From NCBI RefSeq assembly GCF_900637545.1, contig NZ_LR134376.1, positions 3,119,001-3,183,000 of the forward strand: 64,000 nucleotides of DNA. The letters run 5' to 3'. Under the pieces are notes generated by a model that searched no databases, was not told the origin of the DNA, and worked only from the letters and a program-made list of their open reading frames with translations. Source of the DNA: Aeromonas encheleia. Its GTDB lineage: Bacteria; Pseudomonadota; Gammaproteobacteria; Enterobacterales; Aeromonadaceae. This document shows positions 18,501 to 25,333 of the stretch, piece after piece; position 1 is the first letter of the stretch, and every line of letters begins with the position of its first letter. Position numbers and translations under genes: made by a program.

Positions 18501-19644
18501 GCTGAACCAGCTCGATGCCATTCTGAGCAACCCGCAGGATCAGGTTGCCATGGAGGGTACCAACAAGCAGTTCTATTTCCTCTCCGATGGCGCCCCCTCC
18601 GACTTCGGCTACTGGACCAACGGTTCATACAAGTCCCAGGAGATACGTGACCGGCTGATGAGTGGCATCAGCCCGGATGAAGTGGGCGGGGAGCAGCACT
18701 ATCAGGAGCTGCTCAAGGGTACCGTTTCGCCTACCAAGGCTGAACAGTTCCTCATCCTGGGTGAGTCCATGGATCACATCATGGACAAACACGGCAACCC
18801 CTTCGACAGCATGAACATGCTGGCCATAGGCCAGAGCTCGTCACTCGAGTACCTGACGCCACTGGCCGGCCAGGATGGCACCGCCATCCTGGTAGAAAAG
18901 GATGCCGATGTCGTCAACATCCTGACGGAATCGGTGCCGGGTCAACTGCAGGGTGATGTCACCTTGCAGTCGATCGAGGGCGAATGGGTGCAGAGCCTGA
19001 CCCACGATGACCGCACCTACTTCTATGACCAGACCAAGGGCGGCATCTTCATCCATGACAGCGCGACCGACAACAAGGTGGTCGATGGCGCCAAGCTGAC
19101 GCTCGATACCACCAACGGCAAGCTGGTACTGAACTTTGAAACCGGGCAGTACGACTATCAGGCCAAGGATGTGCATGGGAATGGGCAGGACAAGTTCCTG
19201 CTCACCTTGCGCGACGGTGATGGCGATACCGCAGATACCGCTCTGGTTATCGACGTCACGGATCTGCAAGGTGGCGTCAGCGCATCACCGCTGACTCTGG
19301 GGACGGCTGAGAAGCCTGCCGCCTTTGCCCTCTCGGCCCCGCTGCTCGGTTCAGAGGCGCAGGATGAGCTCATCGAGCTCCCCGTCAGCCAGCCGGCGGC
19401 ACCTGCCAGCCATCTGGAGAGCCTGACAGCAAACGGGATAGCCATCGGCGACCTGCTTGATCATGATGAGATGGACAGCCTGCTCACTCAGGTGGCGCCG
19501 GCCACGCAGGACTCCCCGGGTATTGCGGGTGAAGGTGCGGCCATGTCGGCGCTGCCGGATGGCAATGTCCCTGACTTGCTCAGCCATACCATGCCCAATC
19601 CGGTATTTGATGAGCTGTTGTCACAACAGCAATTTATCCAGTAA
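12520..19644 (+). CDS. Giant LapA-like surface adhesin with VCBS repeats and VWA domain
   Basis: A 2374-residue protein probably exported by a type I system and held at the cell surface. Order of parts: N-terminal retention module (1 to about 110); dialanine motif IAAG with Ala113-Ala114-Gly115, close to where LapG-type periplasmic proteases cut LapA; one degenerate cadherin/VCBS-like unit; eleven 108-residue VCBS repeats (267-1454); a unique region; a VWA domain whose MIDAS begins DMSGS (Asp1911-Ser1915); a DGDGDTADTALVIDV segment; and a C-terminal tail. I see no GGxGxD RTX nonapeptides, unusual for this class. I prefer ATG 12520 (MFRILLDQPMEI) over 12427 because AGGAAA precedes it and the upstream 31 codons look non-coding. 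No lapD, lapG or type I secretion genes are in the window. Confidence 0.85.
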   Translation: MFRILLDQPMEITHAQGESWVVLKDGSIKTVQVGDLIPKGVLLVSKSEVELTPPAPVSDAPDKAQAAISFDTEPLSPEEQQELAELQQAILDGKDPTEVAQATASGGDASGIAAGSGNAGAIVTERTNQATISNAGFDTAHDAPEFIRYRDILGELTAEEAEHDPIAFDQSHIISEDAPTLYAQVPAAQDPDHDGINPQGYSLVTDVDRGQLILNADGSYIYTPSAEFQSLKEGETQQVSFTYIATDPNGNQSAPATVTITITGTNDDASIGVATPGADQGAVKEDVTLTTGGKLVATDVDQGEAHFQPQDQVKGAHGTFSLDADGNWTYNLDNNDPAVQALKEGETLPSEHFVVKSADGSAEHSVTVTITGTNDVASIGVATPGADQGAVKEDVTLSTGGKLVATDVDQGEARFQPQDQVKGAHGTFSLDADGNWTYNLDNNDPAVQALKEGETLPSEHFVVKSADGSAEHSVTVTITGTNDDASIGVATPGADQGAVKEDVTLSTGGKLVATDVDQGEARFQPQDQVKGAHGTFSLDADGNWTYNLDNNDPAVQALKEGETLPSEHFVVKSADGSAEHSVTVTITGTNDDASIGVATPGADQGAVKEDVTLSTGGKLVATDVDQGEARFQPQDQVKGAHGTFSLDADGNWTYNLDNNDPAVQALKEGETLPSEHFVVKSADGSAEHSVTVTITGTNDDASIGVATPGADQGAVKEDVTLTTGGKLVATDVDQGEARFQPQDQVKGAHGTFSLDADGNWTYNLDNNDPAVQALKEGETLPSEHFVVKSADGSAEHSVTVTITGTNDDASIGVATPGADQGAVKEDVTLSTGGKLVATDVDQGEARFQPQDQVKGAHGTFSLDADGNWTYNLDNNDPAVQALKEGETLPSEHFVVKSADGSAEHSVTVTITGTNDDASIGVATPGADQGAVKEDVTLSTGGKLVATDVDQGEARFQPQDQVKGAHGTFSLDADGNWTYNLDNNDPAVQALKEGETLPSEHFVVKSADGSAEHSVTVTITGTNDDASIGVATPGADQGAVKEDVTLTTGGKLVATDVDQGEARFQPQDQVKGAHGTFSLDADGNWTYNLDNNDPAVQALKEGETLPSEHFVVKSADGSAEHGVTVTITGTNDDASIGVATPGADQGAVKEDVTLTTGGKLVATDVDQGEARFQPQDQVKGAHGTFSLDADGNWTYNLDNNDPAVQALKEGETLPSEHFVVKSADGSAEHGVTVTITGTNDDASIGVATPGADQGAVKEDVTLTTGGKLVATDVDQGEARFQPQDQVKGAHGTFSLDADGNWTYNLDNNDPAVQALKEGETLPSEHFVVKSADGSAEHGVTVTITGTNDDASIGVATPGTDQGAVKEDVTLTTGGKLVATDVDQGEARFQPQDQVKGAHGTFSLDADGNWTYNLDNNDPAVQALKEGETLPSEHFVVKSADGSAEHSVTVTITGTNEAPDARDDGASTQQTVTLDGQNWDTSGDIKVDYYVIDATTGLKIANAEQSDYTGDGDHRYGVKSDIEQPNADAVQAGQLGYLDSENKSEAMRFTFQQGQVADHASIEIKNLWSDRFNGGWEPGCERGVWKAFYKGELIATGVFEGTSGGKQTLQIEAGGRYFDTIEMSAIGYKDGIVDPQGSEYFITKVTADLTHFDQAFQTNETGSLDLDVLKNDTDPNQDAIAIVEGSYPDYITLVNGKLHFDAAKYLQTLPAGQRDLQPGEVKSIEFEYSIRDIHGATDQAKVTITIIGDPLSGTAPLHVEMQEGDLAGGATAHSEGLLPGAHEATPHDYRFATQQSGAEVHSGGNPLSYEVSQDGLQLTGFIMEGGQKVNVLVAQLDPQQGSYQLDLFRPLDHGLPGKDLLSLPFDMNIQVGNQLTQGKLIVDIIDSAPTPGTISHAVGDVEPQSNSVIIALDMSGSMKDYVHDANGQWTTRWSISQQAIKAMFEQYDKAGEVQFKIATHAGYPDGQVSGWLHSLADIQAFFDTIVPSGWTPYYQALNQLDAILSNPQDQVAMEGTNKQFYFLSDGAPSDFGYWTNGSYKSQEIRDRLMSGISPDEVGGEQHYQELLKGTVSPTKAEQFLILGESMDHIMDKHGNPFDSMNMLAIGQSSSLEYLTPLAGQDGTAILVEKDADVVNILTESVPGQLQGDVTLQSIEGEWVQSLTHDDRTYFYDQTKGGIFIHDSATDNKVVDGAKLTLDTTNGKLVLNFETGQYDYQAKDVHGNGQDKFLLTLRDGDGDTADTALVIDVTDLQGGVSASPLTLGTAEKPAAFALSAPLLGSEAQDELIELPVSQPAAPASHLESLTANGIAIGDLLDHDEMDSLLTQVAPATQDSPGIAGEGAAMSALPDGNVPDLLSHTMPNPVFDELLSQQQFIQ
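13318..16881 (+). repeat. Eleven tandem 324-bp VCBS-encoding repeats
   Basis: 3564 bases, exactly 11 x 324, each coding 108 residues (from ASIGVATPGADQGAVKED to VTVTITGTN). Amino-acid differences are few: T or S before TGGKL, S or G in AEHxVTV, H for R in the first copy, V for D in the second, T for A in the eleventh. Near identity at the DNA level indicates recent homogenisation and makes copy number prone to change and to assembly error. Confidence 0.95.
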
Positions 19645-19657
19645 CCCCTCAAACCAG

Positions 19658-19688
19658 GCCCCCAACCCAAACGTTGGGGGCTTTTTTG
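19658..19688 (+). terminator. Terminator of the adhesin gene
   Basis: GCCCCCAAC / GTTGGGGGC stem with a 6-base loop and a T6 tract, 14 bases after the stop. Confidence 0.9.
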
Positions 19689-19846
19689 TATGCCGACATG
19701 CCCCATTGAACCCCGCTCACACCCCACGAAACAGTTAACCGCTCACAGTTTAAGATCCTGATCTGGAGTAATATCCCACTCTCCCCTCATCCCCACGATC
19801 GAAGAGGCATGTTCTCCTGACCGACCTCAACTGCGAGCCGACCTAC

Positions 19847-20950
19847 ATGAAGCAGACCCTACTCTCCCTGACCCTGGCCAGCCTGTTGGCACTGCCGGCG
19901 TTTCTCCCCTCTATTGCCTGGGCTGCCCCGGTACGCTCCCTGCAAAAAGAGCAGAATTACGATCAATACATCAGCAAGCGCCAGGTGGTGGATCAGCTGC
20001 TGGCGGATGCCTGGCAGATCTTCAAGTCACCGGCCAGGGTCTCGACCGCCGGGTTCACCGCCAAGATGCCGAGCAACATGGAGCGGGTCACCGAGCTCTT
20101 GCTGCAGGCCTATCAGCTCGAGCCCTATCGCACCGATCTGCTCATCTCGGCGGCCAACGCCCAGATCTACAACGGCAACGTGGAGCGGGCCATCAACCTG
20201 TTCGAGCAGGCCCTCACCACGGCGCCGGACGACTTGGACCTCAACAGCTACCTCGCCACCTGGCAGCGCTTCAAGGGCGATCAGGCCAAATCTGATACCT
20301 ATCTCAAGCGAGTGAGCGAGCTCAATGGCGGGCGCGCCGCCGATCTGCAGCGCCTGTTCGATACCGTTGACCGGGTCAACGCCACCCCGCTCAAGGAGCA
20401 GGGGGAGCGCTCACCCAAGCCGGGCAACAGGGCCATCGTCACTTTGGGCTATGCCCTCAATCCGGATGGCAGCATGCACGACATCCTGCTGGGCCGGCTG
20501 GAGACCACCCGCTCCCTGGCCCAGGCCAACCCGGCCGCGCTCATCATACTGACCGGCGGCGTGCCCCAGAACCGCCAGACCGAGGGCAAGCTGATGGCGG
20601 ACTGGCTGGTGAAGAAGGGCATAGACCGCTCGCGCATCATCGAGGAGAACTACGCCACCAGCACGGTGGAGAACGCCCTCTACAGCGGCTATGCCCTCGC
20701 CCGCCACCAGATCCAGTACGCGACCCTGGTGAGCTCCGCCAGCCATGTGCGCCGGGGCCAGACCCTGCTGGAGATCGCCTGCTGGCAGAGCGGTCCGGCC
20801 GGGATCCAGATAGACAGCGTCAGCTACCCGGACCAGCCGCTGTCGACCCTGGCCAAGGTGAGCGACGGCGAGCTGCTCGGCATCTACCGGGATGCCCTGC
20901 GCACCTACGGCCTGTGGAGCTACCGCTCGGCCCCGCTGATCGAACGCTAG
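19847..20950 (+). CDS. Periplasmic TPR and YdcF/SanA/ElyC-like (DUF218) protein
   Basis: A 367-residue protein with an N-terminal signal peptide (cleavage near AWA|APV). Helical TPR-like repeats follow (about 75-170: VTELLLQAYQLEPYRTDLLI, then AINLFEQALTTAPDDLDL). The C-terminal DUF218 domain (about 195-350) has AIVTLGYALNPDGS, LIILTGGVPQN, the ENYATSTVENA segment and SSASHVRRG. DUF218 proteins such as SanA and ElyC affect cell-envelope integrity in enterics, but the reaction is unknown. Start chosen at ATG 19847 because it begins the signal peptide. It has its own terminator and no obvious link to the adhesin before it. Confidence 0.8.
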   Translation: MKQTLLSLTLASLLALPAFLPSIAWAAPVRSLQKEQNYDQYISKRQVVDQLLADAWQIFKSPARVSTAGFTAKMPSNMERVTELLLQAYQLEPYRTDLLISAANAQIYNGNVERAINLFEQALTTAPDDLDLNSYLATWQRFKGDQAKSDTYLKRVSELNGGRAADLQRLFDTVDRVNATPLKEQGERSPKPGNRAIVTLGYALNPDGSMHDILLGRLETTRSLAQANPAALIILTGGVPQNRQTEGKLMADWLVKKGIDRSRIIEENYATSTVENALYSGYALARHQIQYATLVSSASHVRRGQTLLEIACWQSGPAGIQIDSVSYPDQPLSTLAKVSDGELLGIYRDALRTYGLWSYRSAPLIER

Positions 20951-20970
20951 GCCCCTGGGCCCCATCGACA

Positions 20971-21003
20971 GATACCCGCCGCTTGGCGGGTATCTTGTTT
21001 TCC
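20971..21003 (+). terminator. Terminator of the DUF218 gene
   Basis: Perfect 10-bp stem GATACCCGCC / GGCGGGTATC with loop GCTT, followed by TTGTTTT. Confidence 0.9.
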
Positions 21004-21099
21004 CCCTGTTCTCGTCCCCTCATCAGCCCCGCCTATCTGAGTTGCCTCCCCCGCAGGATCCGGCTCGATTGCCAGCCAGCGAATAAGCATCCCCGCATT

Positions 21100-21117
21100 T
21101 GAGATATCCATATCTCA
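21100..21117. promoter_or_regulatory. Palindrome upstream of the tau operon
   Basis: TGAGATATCCATATCTCA, two perfect 8-base arms around CC, in an AT-rich stretch 123 bases before tauA. Its placement suits an operator. I cannot name the regulator; Cbl and CysB sites are usually less symmetric. Confidence 0.45.
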
Positions 21118-21239
21118 TTGTTTCATTTCAGTTATTTATCTAAGAACCATAGCGTCTTAATGCAGGTTTCTCGTTCCTTCAGTCAGCGGGTCATTACGGG
21201 AAAGATGGCGTCTCCATCCCCGAAATCAGGAACGACATC

Positions 21240-22214
21240 ATGACAGGAAAAGGAACTTCCCTCTGGCTGGCGGCGCTGGCGCTGGTCGTGCAATCCGCCC
21301 AGGCGGTCGAGGTCACGGTGGCCTACCAGACCTCGGCCGAACCCGCCAAGGTGGCCCAGGCCGACAACAGCTTCGCCAAAGAGAGCGGCGCCAAGGTGGA
21401 CTGGCGCAAGTTTGACAGCGGCGCCAGCGTGGTCAGGGCGCTCGCCTCCGGCGACGTACAGATCGGCAACATAGGCTCCAGCCCGCTGGCGGTGGCGGCC
21501 AGCCAGAACGTGCCCATCGAGGTGTTCCTGCTCGCCTCCAAGCTCGGTGACTCCGAGGCACTGGTGGTGAAGAAGGGGCTCTCGACGCCTCAGGATCTGG
21601 TCGGCAAGCGCATCGCCGTGCCCTACAGCTCCACCACCCACTACAGTCTGCTGGCAGCGCTCAAGCACTGGGGAGTCGATCCCACCAAGCTGGAGATTGT
21701 GAACCTGCAACCACCGGCCATCATCGCCGCCTGGCAGCGCGGCGACATCGACGGTGCCTATGTCTGGGCCCCGGCCCTCAACAAGCTGACCAAAGAAGGA
21801 TCCGTGCTGACCGATTCGGCCCAGGTCGGCAGCTGGGGCGCCCCGACCCTGGATGTGTGGGTGGTGCGCAAGGACTTTGCCAAGGCCCATCCCGAGGTGG
21901 TGCAGGCCTTCGTCAAGAGCAACCTGGCGGCGCAGCAGGCCTACCTCGACAACCCGGCCGACTGGCTGGCCCAACCGGCCAATCTGGACAAGCTGGCGAG
22001 TTTGAGCGGCGTCTCCGTGGCCGAGGTGCCCGATCTGGTGCGCGGCAACACCTACCTCGGCGCCCGTGAGCAGAGCGCCCAGCTCGGCAGCCTGGTGAAC
22101 CAGACCATCGTCGATACCGCCCGCTTCCTAGAGACCCAGGGCAAGGTGCCGAGCGCCGCCCCCGACTACAGCCAGTTCGTGACCGATCGCTTCGTCAAGC
22201 CCCTGGCCCAATGA
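21240..22214 (+). CDS. tauA: Taurine ABC transporter substrate-binding protein
   Basis: Periplasmic receptor that delivers taurine (or related aliphatic sulfonates) to TauBC for use as a sulfur source. 324 residues with a signal peptide ending QSAQA|VEV. The mature part follows the SsuA/TauA fold: [52 protein letters not shown] and [13 protein letters not shown]. First gene of tauABCD, 16 bases before tauB. Substrate is assigned from the tauD dioxygenase in the operon. Confidence 0.92.
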   Translation: MTGKGTSLWLAALALVVQSAQAVEVTVAYQTSAEPAKVAQADNSFAKESGAKVDWRKFDSGASVVRALASGDVQIGNIGSSPLAVAASQNVPIEVFLLASKLGDSEALVVKKGLSTPQDLVGKRIAVPYSSTTHYSLLAALKHWGVDPTKLEIVNLQPPAIIAAWQRGDIDGAYVWAPALNKLTKEGSVLTDSAQVGSWGAPTLDVWVVRKDFAKAHPEVVQAFVKSNLAAQQAYLDNPADWLAQPANLDKLASLSGVSVAEVPDLVRGNTYLGAREQSAQLGSLVNQTIVDTARFLETQGKVPSAAPDYSQFVTDRFVKPLAQ

Positions 22215-22230
22215 CCCTGAGGAGAAGACC

Positions 22231-22998
22231 ATGCTGCAGCTCGCCTATGTCTCTGCCGAATACGCCGGCAAGAAGGTGCTCGACAACATCAGCCTGAGCC
22301 TGGCCGAGGGCGAACTGATGGTGGTGCTAGGCCCGTCCGGGTGCGGCAAGACCACCCTGCTCAACCTCATCGCCGGATTCGAGCCCTGCCAGAACGGCCA
22401 GATAAGCCTGCAGGGCAAGCCGGTGAGGGGCCCGGGCGCCGAGCGCGGCGTGGTGTTCCAGAGCGAGGGGCTGCTGCCCTGGCGCAACGTGCAAGACAAC
22501 GTCGCCCTCGGCCTGCAGCTGGCCGGGGTGCCCCGCGCCGAGCGAAGTGAGCAGGCACTGACCCTGCTGCGCAAGGTCGGTCTGGAGGGGGCGGCCGAGC
22601 GCCCCATCTGGCAGCTCTCCGGCGGTCAGCGCCAGCGGGTCGGCATTGCCCGCGCCCTGGCCACCCGGCCACAGCTGTTGCTGCTGGACGAGCCGTTCGG
22701 CGCGCTCGACGCCTTCACCCGCGAGCAGATGCAGACCCTGCTGCTGCGGCTGTGGCATGAGGGGCGTCGTCAGGTGCTGCTGATCACCCACGACATCGAG
22801 GAGGCGGTGTTCCTGGCCAGCGAGCTGGTGCTGCTCTCCCCCTCCCCGGGCCGGGTGGTGGAGCGACTGAGCCTGGATTTTGGTCGCCGCTTCGCCGCCG
22901 GCGAACCCTGCCGCAGCATCAAGTCCGATCCGGCCTTCATCGAGCGGCGCGAATATGTGCTAAGCCGGGTCTTCAACGAGCGTGAGGCCTTCGCATGA
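22231..22998 (+). CDS. tauB: Taurine ABC transporter ATP-binding protein
   Basis: Cytoplasmic ATPase energising taurine import. 255 residues with Walker [10 protein letters not shown] (34-42), Q-loop in [12 protein letters not shown], signature LSGGQRQR, Walker [13 protein letters not shown] and a switch histidine in [10 protein letters not shown]. Length equals E. coli TauB. GGAG lies just before the ATG, and its stop overlaps the tauC start (ATGA). Confidence 0.95.
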   Translation: MLQLAYVSAEYAGKKVLDNISLSLAEGELMVVLGPSGCGKTTLLNLIAGFEPCQNGQISLQGKPVRGPGAERGVVFQSEGLLPWRNVQDNVALGLQLAGVPRAERSEQALTLLRKVGLEGAAERPIWQLSGGQRQRVGIARALATRPQLLLLDEPFGALDAFTREQMQTLLLRLWHEGRRQVLLITHDIEEAVFLASELVLLSPSPGRVVERLSLDFGRRFAAGEPCRSIKSDPAFIERREYVLSRVFNEREAFA

Positions 22999-23819
22999 GC
23001 ATCGCCCTCGTCCGATCCACCGCCGCCGGTCGTGTCCTGCGCTGGCCGCTGCCACGGCGGCTGAGCCTGAGTCTCGCCACCCTGCTCGCCCTGCTGGCCC
23101 TGTGGTGGCTGGTGGCCCGGCTCGGCTGGGTCGATCCGCTGTTCCTGCCGCCCCCCGGCCGGGTGCTGGCCCAGCTCGTAACCCTGGCCGGCCCACAGGG
23201 CTTCATGGACGCCACCCTGTGGCAACACCTGGGCGCCAGCCTGCAGCGCATCCTCATCGCCCTGCTGGCGGCGGCGGTGTTCGGCATCTCGGCCGGCCTC
23301 GCCATGGGGCTGAGCCCCACGGTGCGCGGCATGCTGGATCCACTGATCGAGCTCTATCGGCCGGTGCCGCCGCTGGCCTACCTGCCGCTCATGGTGATCT
23401 GGTTTGGCATCGGAGAAACATCCAAGGTGCTGCTCATCTATCTGGCCATCTTCGCCCCTGTGGCCATGGCGACCCTGGCCGGGGTGCAGAGCGCGCAACA
23501 GGTGCGGCTGCGGGCGGCCCGCTCGCTCGGCGCCTCCAGGCTGCAGGTGCTGTGGCATGTAATCCTGCCGGGCGCCCTGCCCGAGATCCTGACCGGGCTG
23601 CGCATCGGCCTCGGCGTGGGCTGGTCGACCCTGGTGGCGGCGGAGCTGATCGCCGCCACCCGAGGGGTGGGCTTCATGGTGCAGTCTGCCGGCGAGTTTC
23701 TGGCCACCGATGTGGTGCTGGCAGGCATTCTGGTGATCGCCCTGGTCGCCTTCGTATTGGAACTGGGTTTACGCGCACTGCAGCGCAGGCTGACGCCCTG
23801 GCATGGTGAAGGACAATGA
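22995..23819 (+). CDS. tauC: Taurine ABC transporter permease
   Basis: Inner-membrane channel of the taurine importer. 274 residues with about six membrane segments and the EAA-type loop contacting TauB ([20 protein letters not shown]). It overlaps tauB by four bases. Its stop codon lies within an ATGA that starts a short remnant frame, and the last 20 or so codons are repeated 110 bases downstream with synonymous differences only. Confidence 0.94.
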   Translation: MSIALVRSTAAGRVLRWPLPRRLSLSLATLLALLALWWLVARLGWVDPLFLPPPGRVLAQLVTLAGPQGFMDATLWQHLGASLQRILIALLAAAVFGISAGLAMGLSPTVRGMLDPLIELYRPVPPLAYLPLMVIWFGIGETSKVLLIYLAIFAPVAMATLAGVQSAQQVRLRAARSLGASRLQVLWHVILPGALPEILTGLRIGLGVGWSTLVAAELIAATRGVGFMVQSAGEFLATDVVLAGILVIALVAFVLELGLRALQRRLTPWHGEGQ

Positions 23820-23941
23820 ACGACAAGCTGACCGTCCTCATGGTGATCCTTCACATCGTCTTCGTATTGGAACTGGGCTTGCGAGCCCTGCAGCGTCGAC
23901 TGACGCCTTGGCATGGAGAAAGCATATGCACGACAAGCTGA
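23816..23941 (+). pseudogene. 41-codon bridge frame made of a tauD start and a second tauC 3' end
   Basis: Begins ATGAACGACAAGCTGACC, close to the real tauD start (MNDKLTV versus MHDKLTI), and continues into a second copy of the tauC tail ([20 protein letters not shown]). That second copy matches the first at all 20 residues but differs at about nine synonymous bases. The repeat period is 110 bases (copies roughly 23731-23837 and 23841-23947). The frame overlaps tauC by ATGA and ends 16 bases inside tauD, so ribosomes could still pass from tauC to tauD. Probably a recombination scar rather than a functional gene. Confidence 0.7.
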
Positions 23942-24774
23942 CGATTACCCCGCTCGGGCCCCACATCGGCGCCGAGATCGCCGGCCTCACCCTGGCCGAG
24001 CCCCTGACGCAGGAGCACTTCGAGCAGCTCCATCGTGCCCTGTTGAAGTATCAGGTGTTGTTCCTGCGGGATCAGCCCATCAGCCCAAGGCAACAGCGGG
24101 CGCTGGCGAACCGCTTCGGGGATCTGCACATCCACCCCGTCTATCCCCACGCGGAGGAGGCCGAGGAGATCATCGTGCTCGATACCCACGACGACAATCC
24201 GCCGGACAACGACAACTGGCACACCGATGTGACCTTCATCGAGACCCCGCCGGCGCTGGCCATCCTGGCCGCCAAGCAGCTGCCCCCCAGCGGCGGGGAC
24301 ACCCTCTGGGCCAGCGGGATCGCGGCGCTGGCGGCGCTCTCCCCGCCTTTGCAAAAACTGCTGGCGGGGCTGGAGGCCGAGCACGACTTCACCAAGTCAT
24401 TCCCGGCCCACCGCCACAACGGCAGCGAAGAGGAACGCCAGCGCTGGCAGGCCGCCGTGGCCAACAACCCGCCCCTGCGCCACCCGGTGCTGCGCACCCA
24501 CCCGGTGAGCGGGCGGCAGGCGCTGTTTGTCAACGAGGGCTTCACCAGCCGGCTGCCGGATCTGCCAGCCCGGGAGAGCGAGGCGCTGCTGGGCTTCCTG
24601 TTTGACCATATCCGTCGGCCCGAATTTCAGGTGCGCTGGCGCTGGCAGGAGAACGACATCGCCATCTGGGACAACAGGGTGACCCAGCACTATGCCAACG
24701 CCGACTACCTGCCGGCGCGTCGGGTGATGCACAGGGCCACCATCCTCGGGGACAAGCCCTACTGGCGGCCTTGA
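23926..24774 (+). CDS. tauD: Taurine dioxygenase
   Basis: Fe(II)/2-oxoglutarate dioxygenase that oxidises taurine to release sulfite and aminoacetaldehyde, supplying sulfur in the cytoplasm. 282 residues from ATG 23926 (GGAG 8 bases upstream), matching E. coli TauD. The iron ligands are visible as HTD in [14 protein letters not shown] and the distal His in [10 protein letters not shown]; the 2-oxoglutarate-binding Arg lies in the RRVMHRATI segment. The frame extends 41 codons further upstream, but those codons are the repeated tauC tail read out of frame. Confidence 0.95.
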   Translation: MHDKLTITPLGPHIGAEIAGLTLAEPLTQEHFEQLHRALLKYQVLFLRDQPISPRQQRALANRFGDLHIHPVYPHAEEAEEIIVLDTHDDNPPDNDNWHTDVTFIETPPALAILAAKQLPPSGGDTLWASGIAALAALSPPLQKLLAGLEAEHDFTKSFPAHRHNGSEEERQRWQAAVANNPPLRHPVLRTHPVSGRQALFVNEGFTSRLPDLPARESEALLGFLFDHIRRPEFQVRWRWQENDIAIWDNRVTQHYANADYLPARRVMHRATILGDKPYWRP

Positions 24775-24784
24775 GCGAAAGAGA

Positions 24785-24840
24785 TCCACCGGGTGATGCA
24801 CAGGGCCGCCATGCTGGGGGCAAATCCTGCTGGCGGCCAT
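24785..24840 (+). repeat. Degenerate second copy of the tauD 3' end
   Basis: CGGGTGATGCACAGGGCC and the following 40 bases repeat the last 50 bases of tauD (24721-24772) with several changes and one single-base deletion. It lies 69 bases downstream, immediately before the terminator. Confidence 0.65.
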
Positions 24841-24843
24841 AAC

Positions 24844-24880
24844 GAAGAGGCCCGCCAATATGGCGGGCCTCTTCTGCTTT
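24844..24880 (+). terminator. Terminator of the tau operon
   Basis: 13-bp stem GAAGAGGCCCGCC / GGCGGGCCTCTTC with a 5-base loop, then TGCTTT. It sits between two converging genes. Confidence 0.8.
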
Positions 24881-24889
24881 CAAGACACC

Positions 24890-25258
24890 TCAGCCGCGCA
24901 GATCCAGCACTGGGCTGAAACCCCCGAAGATCATGCGGGCACCATCGAACGGCATCGCCAGATTGGCAGGATTGCTCGGGTCCATCCTGGCGTCTTTCAT
25001 TATCTTCGCCATGGCCTCATCCCGGGTGGCCTTGTCCGGCCACTCCACCCAAGAGAAGACCACGCTCTCATCTTCCTTCGCCGCCACGGCGCGGTAAAAG
25101 TCGGTCAGCTTGCCGTGAGGCACGTCGTCCCCCCAGCCCTCCAGCACCCGGGTGGCGCCGTATTCGAGGAAGATGGGATCAATTTGCCGAGCGTGATCGA
25201 TCAGGGCCTGCTTGCTGGCCGTGGGCACGGCGAGCACGAATCCATCTATATATGACAT
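24890..25258 (-). CDS. DUF1428 family protein
   Basis: 122-residue soluble protein fitting the DUF1428 family (MSYIDGFVLAVP start, GATRVLEGWGDDVPHGK, VVFSWVEWPDKATRDEAMAK, ending MIFGGFSPVLD). The fold is a dimeric alpha+beta barrel type; the biochemical role is not known to me. Single gene on the minus strand with GGAGG-like sequence just before the start. Confidence 0.85.
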   Translation of the reverse strand: MSYIDGFVLAVPTASKQALIDHARQIDPIFLEYGATRVLEGWGDDVPHGKLTDFYRAVAAKEDESVVFSWVEWPDKATRDEAMAKIMKDARMDPSNPANLAMPFDGARMIFGGFSPVLDLRG

Positions 25259-25333
25259 GACACTCTCCTCCTTATTGAGGATCTCAGCATAGCAAGGGGT
25301 GCTGCCCGCTGCGCTGCCCAGCGTGAGTGCCCG

